A stretch of DNA of 14,058 bases from DASPKT01 sp035626475 (GCA_035626475.1 DASPNP010000074.1:1-14058); one strand, 5' to 3'. Counted from the stretch's first letter, positions 1 to 8,801 are shown. Program-made: numbers and translations. The notes: a model not told the origin generated them from the letters alone.

Positions 1-1374
1 GCGCTCGCCGCACCGCGCGACGGCGAAAGCTTCGGCGCCGCGATCCCCGATTTCGTCACCCCCGAGTTCGTCCGCGACGAGGTCGCGCGCGGCCGCGCGA
101 TCATCCCGGCCAACATCAACCATCCCGAAACCGAGCCGATGGCGATCGGCCGCAACTTCCTGGTCAAGGTCAACGCCAACATCGGCAACTCGGCCGTCAC
201 GTCGGGCATCGCCGAAGAGGTGGACAAGCTGGTGTGGGCCATCCGCTGGGGCGCCGACACGGTGATGGATTTGTCCACCGGCCGGCACATCCACACCACG
301 CGCGACTGGATCATCCGCAACTCGCCGGTGCCCATCGGCACCGTGCCGATCTACCAGGCCCTGGAGAAGGTGGGCGGCATCGCCGAGGACCTGACCTGGG
401 AGATCTTCCGCGACACCCTCATCGAGCAGGCCGAGCAGGGCGTGGACTATTTCACCATCCATGCCGGCGTGCGCCTGCCCTACATCCCGCTGACCGCCAG
501 CCGCGTCACCGGCATCGTGTCCCGGGGCGGCTCGATCATGGCGAAGTGGTGCCTGGCGCACCACAAGGAGAACTTCCTCTACACGCGGTTCGAGGAGATC
601 TGCGAGATCATGAAGGCCTACGACGTGGCCTTCTCGCTGGGCGACGGGCTGCGCCCCGGCTCCATCGCCGATGCCAACGACGCCGCCCAGTTCGCCGAGC
701 TGGAGACGCTGGGCGAGCTGACCAAGGTCGCCTGGAAGCACGACGTCCAGGTCATGATCGAGGGGCCGGGCCATGTGCCCATGCATAAGATCAAGGCCAA
801 TATGGACAAGCAGCTGGCCACCTGCGGCGAGGCGCCCTTCTACACGCTCGGGCCGCTGACCACCGACATCGCGCCGGGCTACGACCACATCACCTCGGGC
901 ATCGGGGCGGCCATGATCGGCTGGTTCGGCACGGCGATGCTCTGCTACGTCACGCCGAAGGAGCATCTGGGCCTGCCCGACCGCGACGACGTGAAGACCG
1001 GCGTCATCACCTACAAGATCGCCGCCCACGCCGCCGACCTCGCCAAGGGGCACCCGGCGGCGCAGCGGCGGGACGACGCCCTGTCGCGGGCGCGGTTCGA
1101 GTTCCGCTGGAAGGACCAGTTCAACCTGTCGCTGGACCCCGACACGGCCGAGCGCTTCCACGACCAGACCCTGCCGGCGGAAGGGGCGAAGCTCGCCCAT
1201 TTCTGCTCGATGTGCGGGCCGAAATTCTGCTCGATGAAGATCAGCCAGGACATCCGGGATGCCGCCGCCGAGGCCGGCATGCAGGAGATGTCGGAGGCCT
1301 TCCGCAAGGACGGGGCGGAGATCTACCAGACGATCTCCAACCCCGTGGCCCGCAACCCCGTCCCCGCGGAGTGA
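1..1374 (+). CDS. thiC: Phosphomethylpyrimidine synthase ThiC, 5' end cut by window
   Basis: ThiC is a cytoplasmic radical-SAM enzyme that rearranges aminoimidazole ribotide into hydroxymethylpyrimidine phosphate, the pyrimidine half of thiamin. The frame is open from base 1, so 457 codons are seen; the family is usually about 600-630 residues, so roughly 150-170 N-terminal residues are missing. The Met at base 139 (EPMAIGRNF) is internal, because family-typical sequence such as RGRAIIPANINHPE precedes it in frame. The C-terminal CX2CX4C cluster motif (FCSMCGPKFC; Cys codons at 1204, 1213 and 1228) is intact. The histidines of EGPGHVP (codon 772) and KEHLGLP (codon 964) are 64 residues apart, the same spacing as the metal-binding pair His426/His490 that I recall from Caulobacter ThiC. 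SRGGSIMAKWC and SLGDGLRPGSIADAND are also canonical. The gene ends in TGA 8 bp from the stop of the convergent permease gene. Any TPP riboswitch would be upstream, outside the window. No defect is visible. Confidence 0.98.
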   Translation, partial: ALAAPRDGESFGAAIPDFVTPEFVRDEVARGRAIIPANINHPETEPMAIGRNFLVKVNANIGNSAVTSGIAEEVDKLVWAIRWGADTVMDLSTGRHIHTTRDWIIRNSPVPIGTVPIYQALEKVGGIAEDLTWEIFRDTLIEQAEQGVDYFTIHAGVRLPYIPLTASRVTGIVSRGGSIMAKWCLAHHKENFLYTRFEEICEIMKAYDVAFSLGDGLRPGSIADANDAAQFAELETLGELTKVAWKHDVQVMIEGPGHVPMHKIKANMDKQLATCGEAPFYTLGPLTTDIAPGYDHITSGIGAAMIGWFGTAMLCYVTPKEHLGLPDRDDVKTGVITYKIAAHAADLAKGHPAAQRRDDALSRARFEFRWKDQFNLSLDPDTAERFHDQTLPAEGAKLAHFCSMCGPKFCSMKISQDIRDAAAEAGMQEMSEAFRKDGAEIYQTISNPVARNPVPAE

Positions 1375-1382
1375 CCTAAACC

Positions 1383-3860
1383 CTACTCGTAGCGCAGCGC
1401 GTGGATCGGCTTGGCCCGGGCCACGCGCACCGCGTGACCCGCCACCGTCGCCCAGGCCACCATCAGCGCGGCCAGGGCGGCGGCGGCGAAGTAGAGCGGA
1501 CTGAGGTCGATGCGGCGGTCGAACCCGTCCAGCCAGTCGCGCAGGAACAGGTAGGCCAGCGGCCAGGCCAGCAGGTTCGCCAGCAGCACCGGCCGCGAGA
1601 ACTGCCAGACCAGCAGCCGCACGATGGCGAAGATCGTGGCGCCGAACACCTTGCGCACGCCGATCTCCTTGGTCCGCCGCTCCGCCGCGAAGGAGGAGAG
1701 GCCGAACAGCCCCAGGCAGGCCACCAGGATGGCGAGGCCGGAGAAGGCGGCGAAGGCCGCGGCCTGCCGCCCCTCCTCCGCATACTGCGCCGTGATCAGG
1801 TCATCGACGAAGGCGGCTGTGAAGGGCTGGTCCGGCACCATCTGCTTCCACAGCCGCTCCACCTCGCGCAGCAGCGCCGACGGGTCGCCTTCGAACCGCA
1901 CCGACAGGTCGTCGAAGGCGGCTTCGCCGTGGAAGTAGAAGGTCGGCTGCACGTCGAACTTCAGCGAGCGGAAGCGCACATCCGGCACCACGCCGATCAC
2001 GGTCCCCGTCGTCGCGCCGGTGCGGAAGATGCGGAAGGTCACGGTCTGGCCGACGGCGTCGGCCGGCTTCTCGAAGCCCAGGCGACGGGCGGCGGACTCG
2101 TTCAGCACGATGCTGCCGGTCGAGGGATCGCCCTCCTTCTCCGGCCGCACCAGCGGGTCGGCGCCGCGCTCGAGCTGGAAGGTGCGCCCGGCCAGGGTGG
2201 GGATGCGGTAGAGCTCGAAGAAGCCCTCGCCCGCCGCGATGTAGTTCATGCCCTGCGGCGGCGCGTCGCGGCCCGCCGCCTGGATGCCGGTGCTGTTCTC
2301 GTCATTGTCCGTCGGCACGTCGGAGGAGCGGGCGACCTCCCGCACCTGCGGCAGGCGACGCACCTCCTGGATGAAGGCGTTGGCGGTCGCCACCGGCACG
2401 GCGCTGTCGCCGGCGCCGCGCACCACCAGCACATTGGCCCGGTCGAAGCCCAGCTGCGCCTGGCGGACGAACAGCGTCTGGCTGAACACCACCGCCGTCA
2501 CCGTCATGAGGCCGACCGAGATGGCGAACTGCAGCACCACCAGCGCCGTGCGCAGGCCGCCGCCCCCGCCCTCCTTCAGCTTCTCGCCCTTCAGGATGCG
2601 GGCCGGCTTGAAGCCCGCCAGGTAGAGGGCCGGATAGGCGCCGCCGATGGCGCCGACCAGCAGCACCAGCGCCAGCAGCCGCATCCACAGGCCGGGATCG
2701 GCGTAGGCGAGGTCCAGCTCCTTGCCCAGCAGGCCCGACAGCCAGGGCGATGCCAGCTCCGCCAGGACCAGCGCCACCAGCACGGACATGGCGGCCAGCA
2801 GCACCGCCTCGCCCAGGAACTGGCCCATGATCTGCGCCCGGCCGGCGCCCAGCACCTTGCGCACCGCCACCTCCTTGGCCCGGCGGGTGGAGCGCGCCAG
2901 CGACATGTTGGTGAAGTTGATGCAGCCGATGATGAGGATCAGCGCCGCCACGATGGCGAGCGTGACCACCTGGGTGAAGTCGCCCGAGGGCTTCATGTCG
3001 CCGAGGTCGCCGGCCTGGGCGCGGCTGTGCAGGCGCAAATCGCCCACCTTCATGAAGCTCTGGTGGATGACCGAGCTGGCCTTGGTGCCGTCGCGGTTGG
3101 CGCCCAGGTGCCGGTCGATGAAGGCGTCGTTGTCGGCGGCGATGCGGCCGATGTCCGCCCCCGGCTTCAGCTTCAGGTAGGTGTGGACGTTCACCGACGT
3201 CCAGGTGTTGAAGATGTTGGGGAAGGCCTTGAACAGCTCCTCGTCGATGCCGGTCAGCATCTCCACGCGCAAATGGCTCTCGCGCGGCAGATCCTCGAAC
3301 ACGCCGGCAATGCGGTAGTCCACCTTGTTCGAGCCGGCGCAGCAGACGGTCAGGGTGCGGCCGACCGGGTCGGCGTCGCCGAAATATTTCCGCGCCGCGG
3401 TGCGCGACAGCAGGATGGCGGTCGGGTCGGCCAGCGCCGCCCGCCCGTCCTCGCCGGTCACCATGCGCACCGGGAAGATGTCGAGGAAGGCCGGATCGGC
3501 GAAGACCACATTGTCGGCGAACGGCTCGTTGCCGCGTGTCACCGTCAGCTGCGCCGGGAAGATGCGCGCGGCGGTCTCGACCGCGTCGCCGTAATCCTCG
3601 ACGAAGGCGCCCTTCATCAGGCCGGCCGAGCGGATGGTGCGGAAGGGCGAGCGTCCCGGTATGTCGGTCGTGGTGTGCACCCGGTAGACCCGCTCGGCGT
3701 CCGGCACCCAGCGGTCGTAGGAGAACTCGTCCTCGACATGCATGAGGATCAGCAGGCAGCTCGCCAGGCCGACGGCCAGGCCCAGCACCGTGATCGCGGC
3801 GTGCAGCCGGTTGCGCAGGATCTGGCGCACCCCGACGGTCAGATAATTCGCCAGCAGCAT
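1383..3860 (-). CDS. ABC transporter permease 5 (promoter-distal), double MacB/FtsX type, 825 aa
   Basis: Inner-membrane subunit of an ATP-driven type VII (MacB/FtsX-like) transporter; substrate unknown. Hydrophobic segments suggest eight helices at about 20-42, 298-318, 352-372, 392-414, 438-460, 703-724, 752-773 and 788-808. Two periplasmic domains lie between helices 1-2 and 5-6, matching MacB_PCD plus FtsX twice. Coupling motifs are RAKEVAVRKVLGA (327-339) and RRTKEIGVRKVFGA (728-741). The halves end in FKPARILKG (417-425) and AKPIHALRYE (816-825). The conserved ectodomain-2 signature is VPTDNDENST (515-524). A vicinal Cys pair (173-174) sits in ectodomain 1, the only periplasmic cysteines of this protein. 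The usual VxGVxED of domain 2 reads VIGVVPD here, with Pro for Glu. The ATG at 3858-3860 is preceded by a strong Shine-Dalgarno GAGGGGGAGG (3866-3875) five bases upstream, and the MLLANYLTV start matches the paralogs. It is last in the operon, 27 bp after permease 4, and converges on thiC. Confidence 0.95.
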   Translation of the reverse strand: MLLANYLTVGVRQILRNRLHAAITVLGLAVGLASCLLILMHVEDEFSYDRWVPDAERVYRVHTTTDIPGRSPFRTIRSAGLMKGAFVEDYGDAVETAARIFPAQLTVTRGNEPFADNVVFADPAFLDIFPVRMVTGEDGRAALADPTAILLSRTAARKYFGDADPVGRTLTVCCAGSNKVDYRIAGVFEDLPRESHLRVEMLTGIDEELFKAFPNIFNTWTSVNVHTYLKLKPGADIGRIAADNDAFIDRHLGANRDGTKASSVIHQSFMKVGDLRLHSRAQAGDLGDMKPSGDFTQVVTLAIVAALILIIGCINFTNMSLARSTRRAKEVAVRKVLGAGRAQIMGQFLGEAVLLAAMSVLVALVLAELASPWLSGLLGKELDLAYADPGLWMRLLALVLLVGAIGGAYPALYLAGFKPARILKGEKLKEGGGGGLRTALVVLQFAISVGLMTVTAVVFSQTLFVRQAQLGFDRANVLVVRGAGDSAVPVATANAFIQEVRRLPQVREVARSSDVPTDNDENSTGIQAAGRDAPPQGMNYIAAGEGFFELYRIPTLAGRTFQLERGADPLVRPEKEGDPSTGSIVLNESAARRLGFEKPADAVGQTVTFRIFRTGATTGTVIGVVPDVRFRSLKFDVQPTFYFHGEAAFDDLSVRFEGDPSALLREVERLWKQMVPDQPFTAAFVDDLITAQYAEEGRQAAAFAAFSGLAILVACLGLFGLSSFAAERRTKEIGVRKVFGATIFAIVRLLVWQFSRPVLLANLLAWPLAYLFLRDWLDGFDRRIDLSPLYFAAAALAALMVAWATVAGHAVRVARAKPIHALRYE
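1548..1593. repeat. 46-bp segment of permease 5 identical to permease 4
   Basis: These bases, coding helix 7 of permease 5, match 4053-4098 in permease 4 at every position. The two genes are clearly divergent elsewhere, so the match marks shared ancestry, strong constraint or gene conversion. Confidence 0.85.
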
Positions 3861-3887
3861 GGCCGCCTCCCCCTCTTCAGTACTGTT

Positions 3888-6314
3888 TCAGTCGTGCCGC
3901 AGCGCCAGGACGGGCCGCTGCACGGCGACGCGGGCGGCATGGCCCGCGACGGTGACCCAGGCGATCGCCAGGGCGGCGATGCTCGCCGCCAGGAAGAAGG
4001 CCGGGGACAGGTCGATCCGGTAGACGAAGCCCGCCAGCCAGTCGCTCATGACCAGGTAGGCCAGCGGCCAGGCCAGCAGGTTCGCCAGCAGCACCGGCTT
4101 GCTGAACTGCCAGACCAGCAGCCGCACGATGTCGGCGACCGTGGCGCCCAGCACCTTGCGCAGCCCGATCTCCTTGGTGCGCGCCTCTGCCGCGAAGGCG
4201 GCGAGGCCGAACAGGCCCAGGCAGGCGATGGCGATGGCGAGGCCGGCGAAGGTCGCGAACAGCGTCCCCTGCCGCGCCTCCGACGCATAGAGCCCCTCGT
4301 AGCGGTCCTCGATGAAGCTCGATCGGACCGGCAGCCCCGGCACCAGCCGCGCCCAGGCGCCGCGCACCCGCTCCGCCTTCGCCGCCACCTGGCCCGGCGC
4401 GAGGCGCACGGTCAGGAAGTTGAACGGGTCCGCGGGGGCGTAGAACAGGGTCGCCTTGACCTCCTCGCGCGCCGAACCGAGACGGGCATCCTCCAGCACG
4501 CCGACGATGCGCCAGTCCACCGTGCCGCTGCCGGTCAGGCGCTGGTCGACAGCGGCCTCCGGCGAGGCGAAGCCCAGCGCGCGGGCGGCGGAGCGGTTCA
4601 GCATCAGCGACACCTCGGGCCGCCCGCCCTGGCGCGCGATCTCGGCCTCGGACGGTTCGCGGTCGGTGGCGCGGGCGGCGTCCAGGGCGCGGCCGGCCAG
4701 CAGCGTCAGCCCGTAGGTCTCGACGAAGCCGGCATCCACGCCGAAGGTGCCCAGCGGCGTCGCGGCGGGTGCGCCGGGCACCCGGACGTCCATGTAGTTC
4801 TCCGGCACCTGAGTCGGGATGTCGGACGAGCGCGCCGCGGCGACCACGCCGGGCAGGCCGCGCACCTCGTCCAGCAGCGCCCGCGCCGCGCTCTCCGGCG
4901 CCTGGCCGAGGCCGGCCAGCACCATCAGCCCCTGGCGCTCATAGCCCAGCGGCACCGAGCGCAGATAGGCCAGCTGGGCGTAGACGACGGCCGTCGCCAC
5001 CATCAGCGAGATGGAGATGGCGAACTGGAAGACCACCAGCAGCGTGCGGACGCCGACGCCGCCGATCGCCTCGCGCTCGCCCTTCAGCACCCGGGCGGGA
5101 TCGAAGGCGGAGAGGCGGAAGGCCGGGTAGAGGCCGCCGGCCAGGCCCACCGCCGCGGCGACCGCGACCGAGCCGAAGGTCAGCACCGGGTCCGCCGTCC
5201 AGTCCAGCGCCAGAGGCCGGCCGACGAAGGCGGCGAAGCGGGGCAGCAGCAGCTCGGCCGCGGCCGTCGCCAGCGCCAGCGCGACCAGCGAGAGCACCAC
5301 GGCCTCGCCCAGGAACTGCGCCACGATCTGCGCGCGGCGGGCGCCCAGCGCCTTGCGCACGCCGATCTCCTTGGCGCGGCCCAGCGCGCGGGCGGTGGCG
5401 AGGTTGGTGAAGTTGATGGCGGCGATGGCCAGGATCAGCAGCGCTACCACCGTCAGCCCGGTCACCACCAGCGCGTCGCCCCGGTCGGCGGTCTCGCGGA
5501 AGCGGACGGAGGTGAGATGGATGTCCGGCACCGGCTGCAGATCGTAGACGACGGTGCCGCCGGTATCGACGTCGGCCGGGCGCATCCGCTCCACCGCCTG
5601 GCGCAGGCGTGGCAGCAGCGCCGCAGGGTCGGTGCCGGGCCGCAGCCGCACGAAGGTCTGGACCACCGTCATGTTCCAGGCGTCGTCATAGCGCTTCAGC
5701 AGGCTGGCCTTGCCGTCCATGGCGATGATGGCGCGGGGCTTCAGGAAGCTGGGCGCCTCCTGCTCCGCCAGCACGCCGGTAACGGTGTAGGCATGCTCCC
5801 CGTCCAGCGTCACGCCGCGGCCGACGGGGTCGGCGTCGCCGAAGAGCCGCCGGGCGAACTCCGCCGACAGCACGATGCCGTCGGGCCGTGCGAGCGCCGT
5901 GGCGCGGTCGCCGGACTGGAACTCCAGGGGGAAAAGGTCGAGGAACTGGGGATCGGCCGCCGTGACGATCTCGGTCAGCGTGGCGTCGCCCTCGCCGAAG
6001 ACGACGCGGTAGCGGCCGGCGCGGGCCGCCGCCTCCACCTCGGCCAGCTGCTCGCGCAGCAGCCCCGCCAGCGGCATCTGCGTCGCGGCCGAGGGCTCCA
6101 TCGGGTGGCCCGCGACGGTGATGTCGGCGGTGACGCGGTATGTCCGCTCCCCCGCCGGCCAGAAGCGGTCGTAGGACAGCTCGTGCCGGACGAACAGCCC
6201 GATCAGCAGCGCGGCCGTCAGCGCCACCGCCAATCCCAGGATATTGATCAGCGCGTAGAGCCGGTGGCGCGCCAGGTTGCGCATCGCGACGGTGGCGTAG
6301 CTCCTGAGCAGCAT
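3888..6314 (-). CDS. ABC transporter permease 4, double MacB/FtsX type, 808 aa
   Basis: Paralog of the neighbouring permeases and the shortest of the five. Predicted helices lie at about 22-43, 283-301, 337-357, 379-401, 423-446, 685-707, 737-757 and 772-793, with periplasmic domains at about 44-282 and 447-684. Coupling motifs are RAKEIGVRKALGA (313-325) and ARTKEIGLRKVLGA (711-724). It departs from the others at several conserved spots. The first tail reads FDPARVLKG (404-412), with Asp for Lys. The C-terminus is QRPVLALRHD instead of a KP...LRYE ending. The ectodomain-2 signature is weakened to IPTQVPENYM (499-508). There are no cysteines outside helix 6. The frame stays open 57 codons upstream, but ATG at 6312-6314 is chosen because MLLRSYATVAMRNLARHRLY aligns with every paralog's N-terminus and has a Shine-Dalgarno. 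The gene follows permease 3 by 13 bp, so the two are probably cotranscribed and perhaps translationally linked. Transport role is inferred from family; substrate is unknown. Confidence 0.95.
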   Translation of the reverse strand: MLLRSYATVAMRNLARHRLYALINILGLAVALTAALLIGLFVRHELSYDRFWPAGERTYRVTADITVAGHPMEPSAATQMPLAGLLREQLAEVEAAARAGRYRVVFGEGDATLTEIVTAADPQFLDLFPLEFQSGDRATALARPDGIVLSAEFARRLFGDADPVGRGVTLDGEHAYTVTGVLAEQEAPSFLKPRAIIAMDGKASLLKRYDDAWNMTVVQTFVRLRPGTDPAALLPRLRQAVERMRPADVDTGGTVVYDLQPVPDIHLTSVRFRETADRGDALVVTGLTVVALLILAIAAINFTNLATARALGRAKEIGVRKALGARRAQIVAQFLGEAVVLSLVALALATAAAELLLPRFAAFVGRPLALDWTADPVLTFGSVAVAAAVGLAGGLYPAFRLSAFDPARVLKGEREAIGGVGVRTLLVVFQFAISISLMVATAVVYAQLAYLRSVPLGYERQGLMVLAGLGQAPESAARALLDEVRGLPGVVAAARSSDIPTQVPENYMDVRVPGAPAATPLGTFGVDAGFVETYGLTLLAGRALDAARATDREPSEAEIARQGGRPEVSLMLNRSAARALGFASPEAAVDQRLTGSGTVDWRIVGVLEDARLGSAREEVKATLFYAPADPFNFLTVRLAPGQVAAKAERVRGAWARLVPGLPVRSSFIEDRYEGLYASEARQGTLFATFAGLAIAIACLGLFGLAAFAAEARTKEIGLRKVLGATVADIVRLLVWQFSKPVLLANLLAWPLAYLVMSDWLAGFVYRIDLSPAFFLAASIAALAIAWVTVAGHAARVAVQRPVLALRHD
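4053..4123. repeat. Helix-7 segment of permease 4 shared with permeases 5 and 2
   Basis: Bases 4053-4098 equal 1548-1593 (permease 5), and bases 4081-4123 equal 9073-9115 (permease 2) over 43 bp. Within the two overlapping blocks permease 4 therefore matches two different paralogs exactly, a patchwork pattern. Confidence 0.85.
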
Positions 6315-6320
6315 GGCGGG

Positions 6321-6328
6321 CCCTCCCC
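6321..6328 (-). promoter_or_regulatory. Ribosome binding site of permease 4, fixes its start
   Basis: On the minus strand GGGGAGGG lies six bases before the ATG at 6312-6314. Its first G is also the last base of permease 3's TAG stop, so the site sits at the very end of the upstream gene. Termination and re-initiation by the same ribosomes is plausible. It supports the 808-residue start over the longer open frame. Confidence 0.75.
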
Positions 6329-8799
6329 TACTCGTAGCGCAGCGCGTTGACGGGCTTGGCGCGGGCGACCTGGACGGCATGGACGCCGACCGTGGTCCAG
6401 GCGATGACCAGCGCCGCGGCGCCGGCCGCCAGGAACACCAGCGGGTTGAGCGTGATGCGGTAGGCGAAGCCCTCCAGCCAGTCACCCATGGTCCACCAGG
6501 CGACCGGCCAGGCGATCAGGCACGCCGCCAGCACCGGCTTGCTGAACTGCCAGAGCATGAGGCGCAGGATGTCGCGGGTGCGGGCGCCCAGCACCTTGCG
6601 GACGCCGATCTCCTTGGTCCGCCGCTCGGCCGTGAAGCTCGCCAGCCCGAACAGGCCGAGGCAGGCGATCAGGATGGCGAGGCCGGCGAAGGCGGCCAGC
6701 ACGGCGCCCTGCCGCGCTTCGGTCTCGTAGAGCTGGCGGATGCGGTCGTCGAGGAAGTCCCGGCGCAGCGGCACGCTGGGGAAGCGCGACCGCCACGCTT
6801 GGTCGATCGCCGCCAGCTCCTCCGGGCCGCGGCCGCTGGCCAGACGCACCACCAGCACCCCCAGCGCGTTGCGCTCGATCAGGAAGACGGTCGGCACGAC
6901 CGGGTTGCGGGCGGTGGAGAACTGGATGTCCTCGACCACGCCGACCACGGTCAGCACCATCTCCACCCCCTGCCCGTTCGGCCCGTCGCTCGGATAGAGG
7001 AGCGTCCGGCCGACCGCCTCCTGCGGCGTGCGGACGCCGAGGACGGGCAGCATGGATTCGGTGACGACGGTGGCGGCTTCCAGCCGGGCGCCGGGCTGGG
7101 TCGTGTCCGGCAGCGCATCGGTCTCCCGCGCCTCCTGGAAGGTGCGGCCGGCCAGCACGCGCGCGCCCAGCGTCTCGAGATAGCCGAAATCGACGGGCTC
7201 GGTGCGCAGGGTCAGGCGCTGGTCAGGCGCCGAACCGGGGAGCCGGTAGCCGGAGGTCCGCTCCGAGGCGTCCGACGGGACCCAGGAGGTCAGGGCCGCC
7301 GACACCACGCCCGGCATGCGCCGGATCTCCTCCACCAGCCCGTCGCGCCCCGACCGCACCTCGTCGATCAGCAGCGAGCGGATCACCACCAGGTTCTCGC
7401 GGTCGAAGCCCAGGCGCTGGGTGCTGGCGAAGCGCGTCTGGGCCAGCATCACCAGGGTGCAGACGCCCAGCGTGATGGCGATGGCGAACTGCACGATCAC
7501 CAGCGACGCGCGCAGCCGCCCCGCCCCGCCGCCGACGCGCCCGCCCTTCAGCACCGTGGCCGGCTTGAAGGAGGACAGGACCAGCGCCGGGTAGGCGCCG
7601 GACATGAGCCCGACCAGGGCCAGGACGGGAAGGCCAGCCAGGGCCAGTTCCCAGAGGCTGATCCCCTCGGCCAGGCGGGGGATGCCGAGAAGGTCGCGGA
7701 AGCCGGGCGACAGCAGTTCCACCAGCGCCAGGGCGACCGCGCCGGATACCAGGGCGAGCAGCACCGATTCCGCCAGGAACTGCCGCATCAGCCGCCCGCG
7801 CGTGGCGCCCAGCGTCTTGCGCACCGCCACCTCGCGGGCGCGGAGCGTCGCGCGGGCCGTCGTCAGGTTGACGAAGTTGATGCCGGCGATCAGCAGGATC
7901 AGCGCGCCGACCCCGATGAAGCCCAGGATCACGGCGATGGGCGTGCCGCGCTCGCCATCCTGCGGGTTGGTGTGGATCTCCGTCAGCGGCTGCAGCGACA
8001 GGCTGAAGCTGACGCGCCCCTCGGCCTTCTCCGGCGGCAGATAGTCGGGAGCGCGGACGGCCAGCACCTCGGGCATGCGGCGCTCCACCGTCGCCGGGTC
8101 GGTCCCCGGCGCCAGCAGGACGAAGGTGTGGATCCAGCTGCTGTCCCAGCGCGGTTCGCGGCGGCGGAACTGGGCGTCCGCGCCGTCGCTGAAGCTGGTC
8201 CCCATGGCGGTGAAGAGCCCGTAGCTCTCGAACATGGAGTTCGCCGGCGGGTCGGCGATGACGCCGGTCACCCGCCAGACGCGGCCCGTCGTCATCTCCA
8301 GCGACCGGCCGACCGGGTCCTCGTCGCCGAAATATTTGCGCGCCCGCGATTGCGTCAGCACGACGCTGTTCGGCTCCGAGAGGGCGGCCTCGGGCGAGCC
8401 CTTCAGGAAGGCGAAGTCGAACAGCCGGAAGAAGTCGCCGTCGACGCGCCCGACCCGCTCCTGGAAGGTGGTGTCCTGGCTGCGGACGATGGTGCCGTAG
8501 CGCGCCACCCGCACGGCCGCCTCGATCTCCGGGATGCCGTCCTTCAGCGCCGGGCCGGCGGGCATGGCGGTGATCGCGGAGGTGGCGGGCGTGCGGCCGG
8601 GGATGAACTCCGTCCGGTTCACCCGGTAGATCCGCTCCGCGTCCGTATAGAACTTGTCGTAGCCCGTCTCATGGCGGACGAAGAGCGCGATCAGCGCGCA
8701 GGCGGCGAGGCCGACCGCCAGCCCGATCACGTTGATGGCGGCGTACAGCTTGTGCCGGGCGAGGAAACGGATCGCCACCGTAACGTAATTCCCGAACAT
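6328..8799 (-). CDS. ABC transporter permease 3, double MacB/FtsX type, 823 aa
   Basis: Paralogous eight-helix permease. Helices are predicted at about 20-41, 289-309, 343-363, 384-408, 431-453, 699-720, 750-771 and 787-808, with periplasmic domains at about 42-288 and 454-698. Coupling motifs RAREVAVRKTLGA (320-332) and RRTKEIGVRKVLGA (726-739) are intact, as are tails FKPATVLKG (411-419) and AKPVNALRYE (814-823). By eye it is the most divergent copy in its second ectodomain. The acidic signature is reduced to VPSDASERTS (507-516), and the LNxxAxRRLGF segment of permeases 1 and 2 reads VTESMLPVLGV (578-588). Helix 5 carries its own Cys (446), as does helix 7 (760). ATG at 8797-8799 begins MFGNYVTVAIRFLARHKLY, matching the paralogs; the frame runs open far upstream across permease 2 in a different frame and that extension is not real. 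It is the first gene after the 80-bp gap with the hairpin, so it may be expressed at a different level from permeases 1 and 2. Confidence 0.95.
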   Translation of the reverse strand: MFGNYVTVAIRFLARHKLYAAINVIGLAVGLAACALIALFVRHETGYDKFYTDAERIYRVNRTEFIPGRTPATSAITAMPAGPALKDGIPEIEAAVRVARYGTIVRSQDTTFQERVGRVDGDFFRLFDFAFLKGSPEAALSEPNSVVLTQSRARKYFGDEDPVGRSLEMTTGRVWRVTGVIADPPANSMFESYGLFTAMGTSFSDGADAQFRRREPRWDSSWIHTFVLLAPGTDPATVERRMPEVLAVRAPDYLPPEKAEGRVSFSLSLQPLTEIHTNPQDGERGTPIAVILGFIGVGALILLIAGINFVNLTTARATLRAREVAVRKTLGATRGRLMRQFLAESVLLALVSGAVALALVELLSPGFRDLLGIPRLAEGISLWELALAGLPVLALVGLMSGAYPALVLSSFKPATVLKGGRVGGGAGRLRASLVIVQFAIAITLGVCTLVMLAQTRFASTQRLGFDRENLVVIRSLLIDEVRSGRDGLVEEIRRMPGVVSAALTSWVPSDASERTSGYRLPGSAPDQRLTLRTEPVDFGYLETLGARVLAGRTFQEARETDALPDTTQPGARLEAATVVTESMLPVLGVRTPQEAVGRTLLYPSDGPNGQGVEMVLTVVGVVEDIQFSTARNPVVPTVFLIERNALGVLVVRLASGRGPEELAAIDQAWRSRFPSVPLRRDFLDDRIRQLYETEARQGAVLAAFAGLAILIACLGLFGLASFTAERRTKEIGVRKVLGARTRDILRLMLWQFSKPVLAACLIAWPVAWWTMGDWLEGFAYRITLNPLVFLAAGAAALVIAWTTVGVHAVQVARAKPVNALRYE
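6659..6693. repeat. 35-bp segment of permease 3 identical to permease 1
   Basis: Identical to 11739-11773. It codes the FAGLAILIACL part of helix 6 just before the second coupling motif. Confidence 0.85.
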
Positions 8800-8801
8800 G
8801 T

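Noticed and set aside
139..141. ATG at 139 as the start of thiC
   Set aside because: Conserved ThiC sequence continues in frame upstream to base 1, so this Met is internal.
1412..1423. Perfect 12-bp palindrome TGGCCCGGGCCA as an operator
   Set aside because: It lies inside coding sequence (Ala-Arg-Ala codons near the permease 5 C-terminus) and such palindromes are expected at this base composition.
1397..1428. Hairpin as a thiC intrinsic terminator
   Set aside because: The stem is 8 bp with a 16-base loop and no following T-run, and it overlaps conserved codons of permease 5; chance in GC-rich DNA is likely.
3888..8799. Interpretation as a LolCDE lipoprotein-release operon
   Set aside because: LolC and LolE are about 400-residue four-helix proteins; these are about 800 residues with duplicated architecture and five copies.
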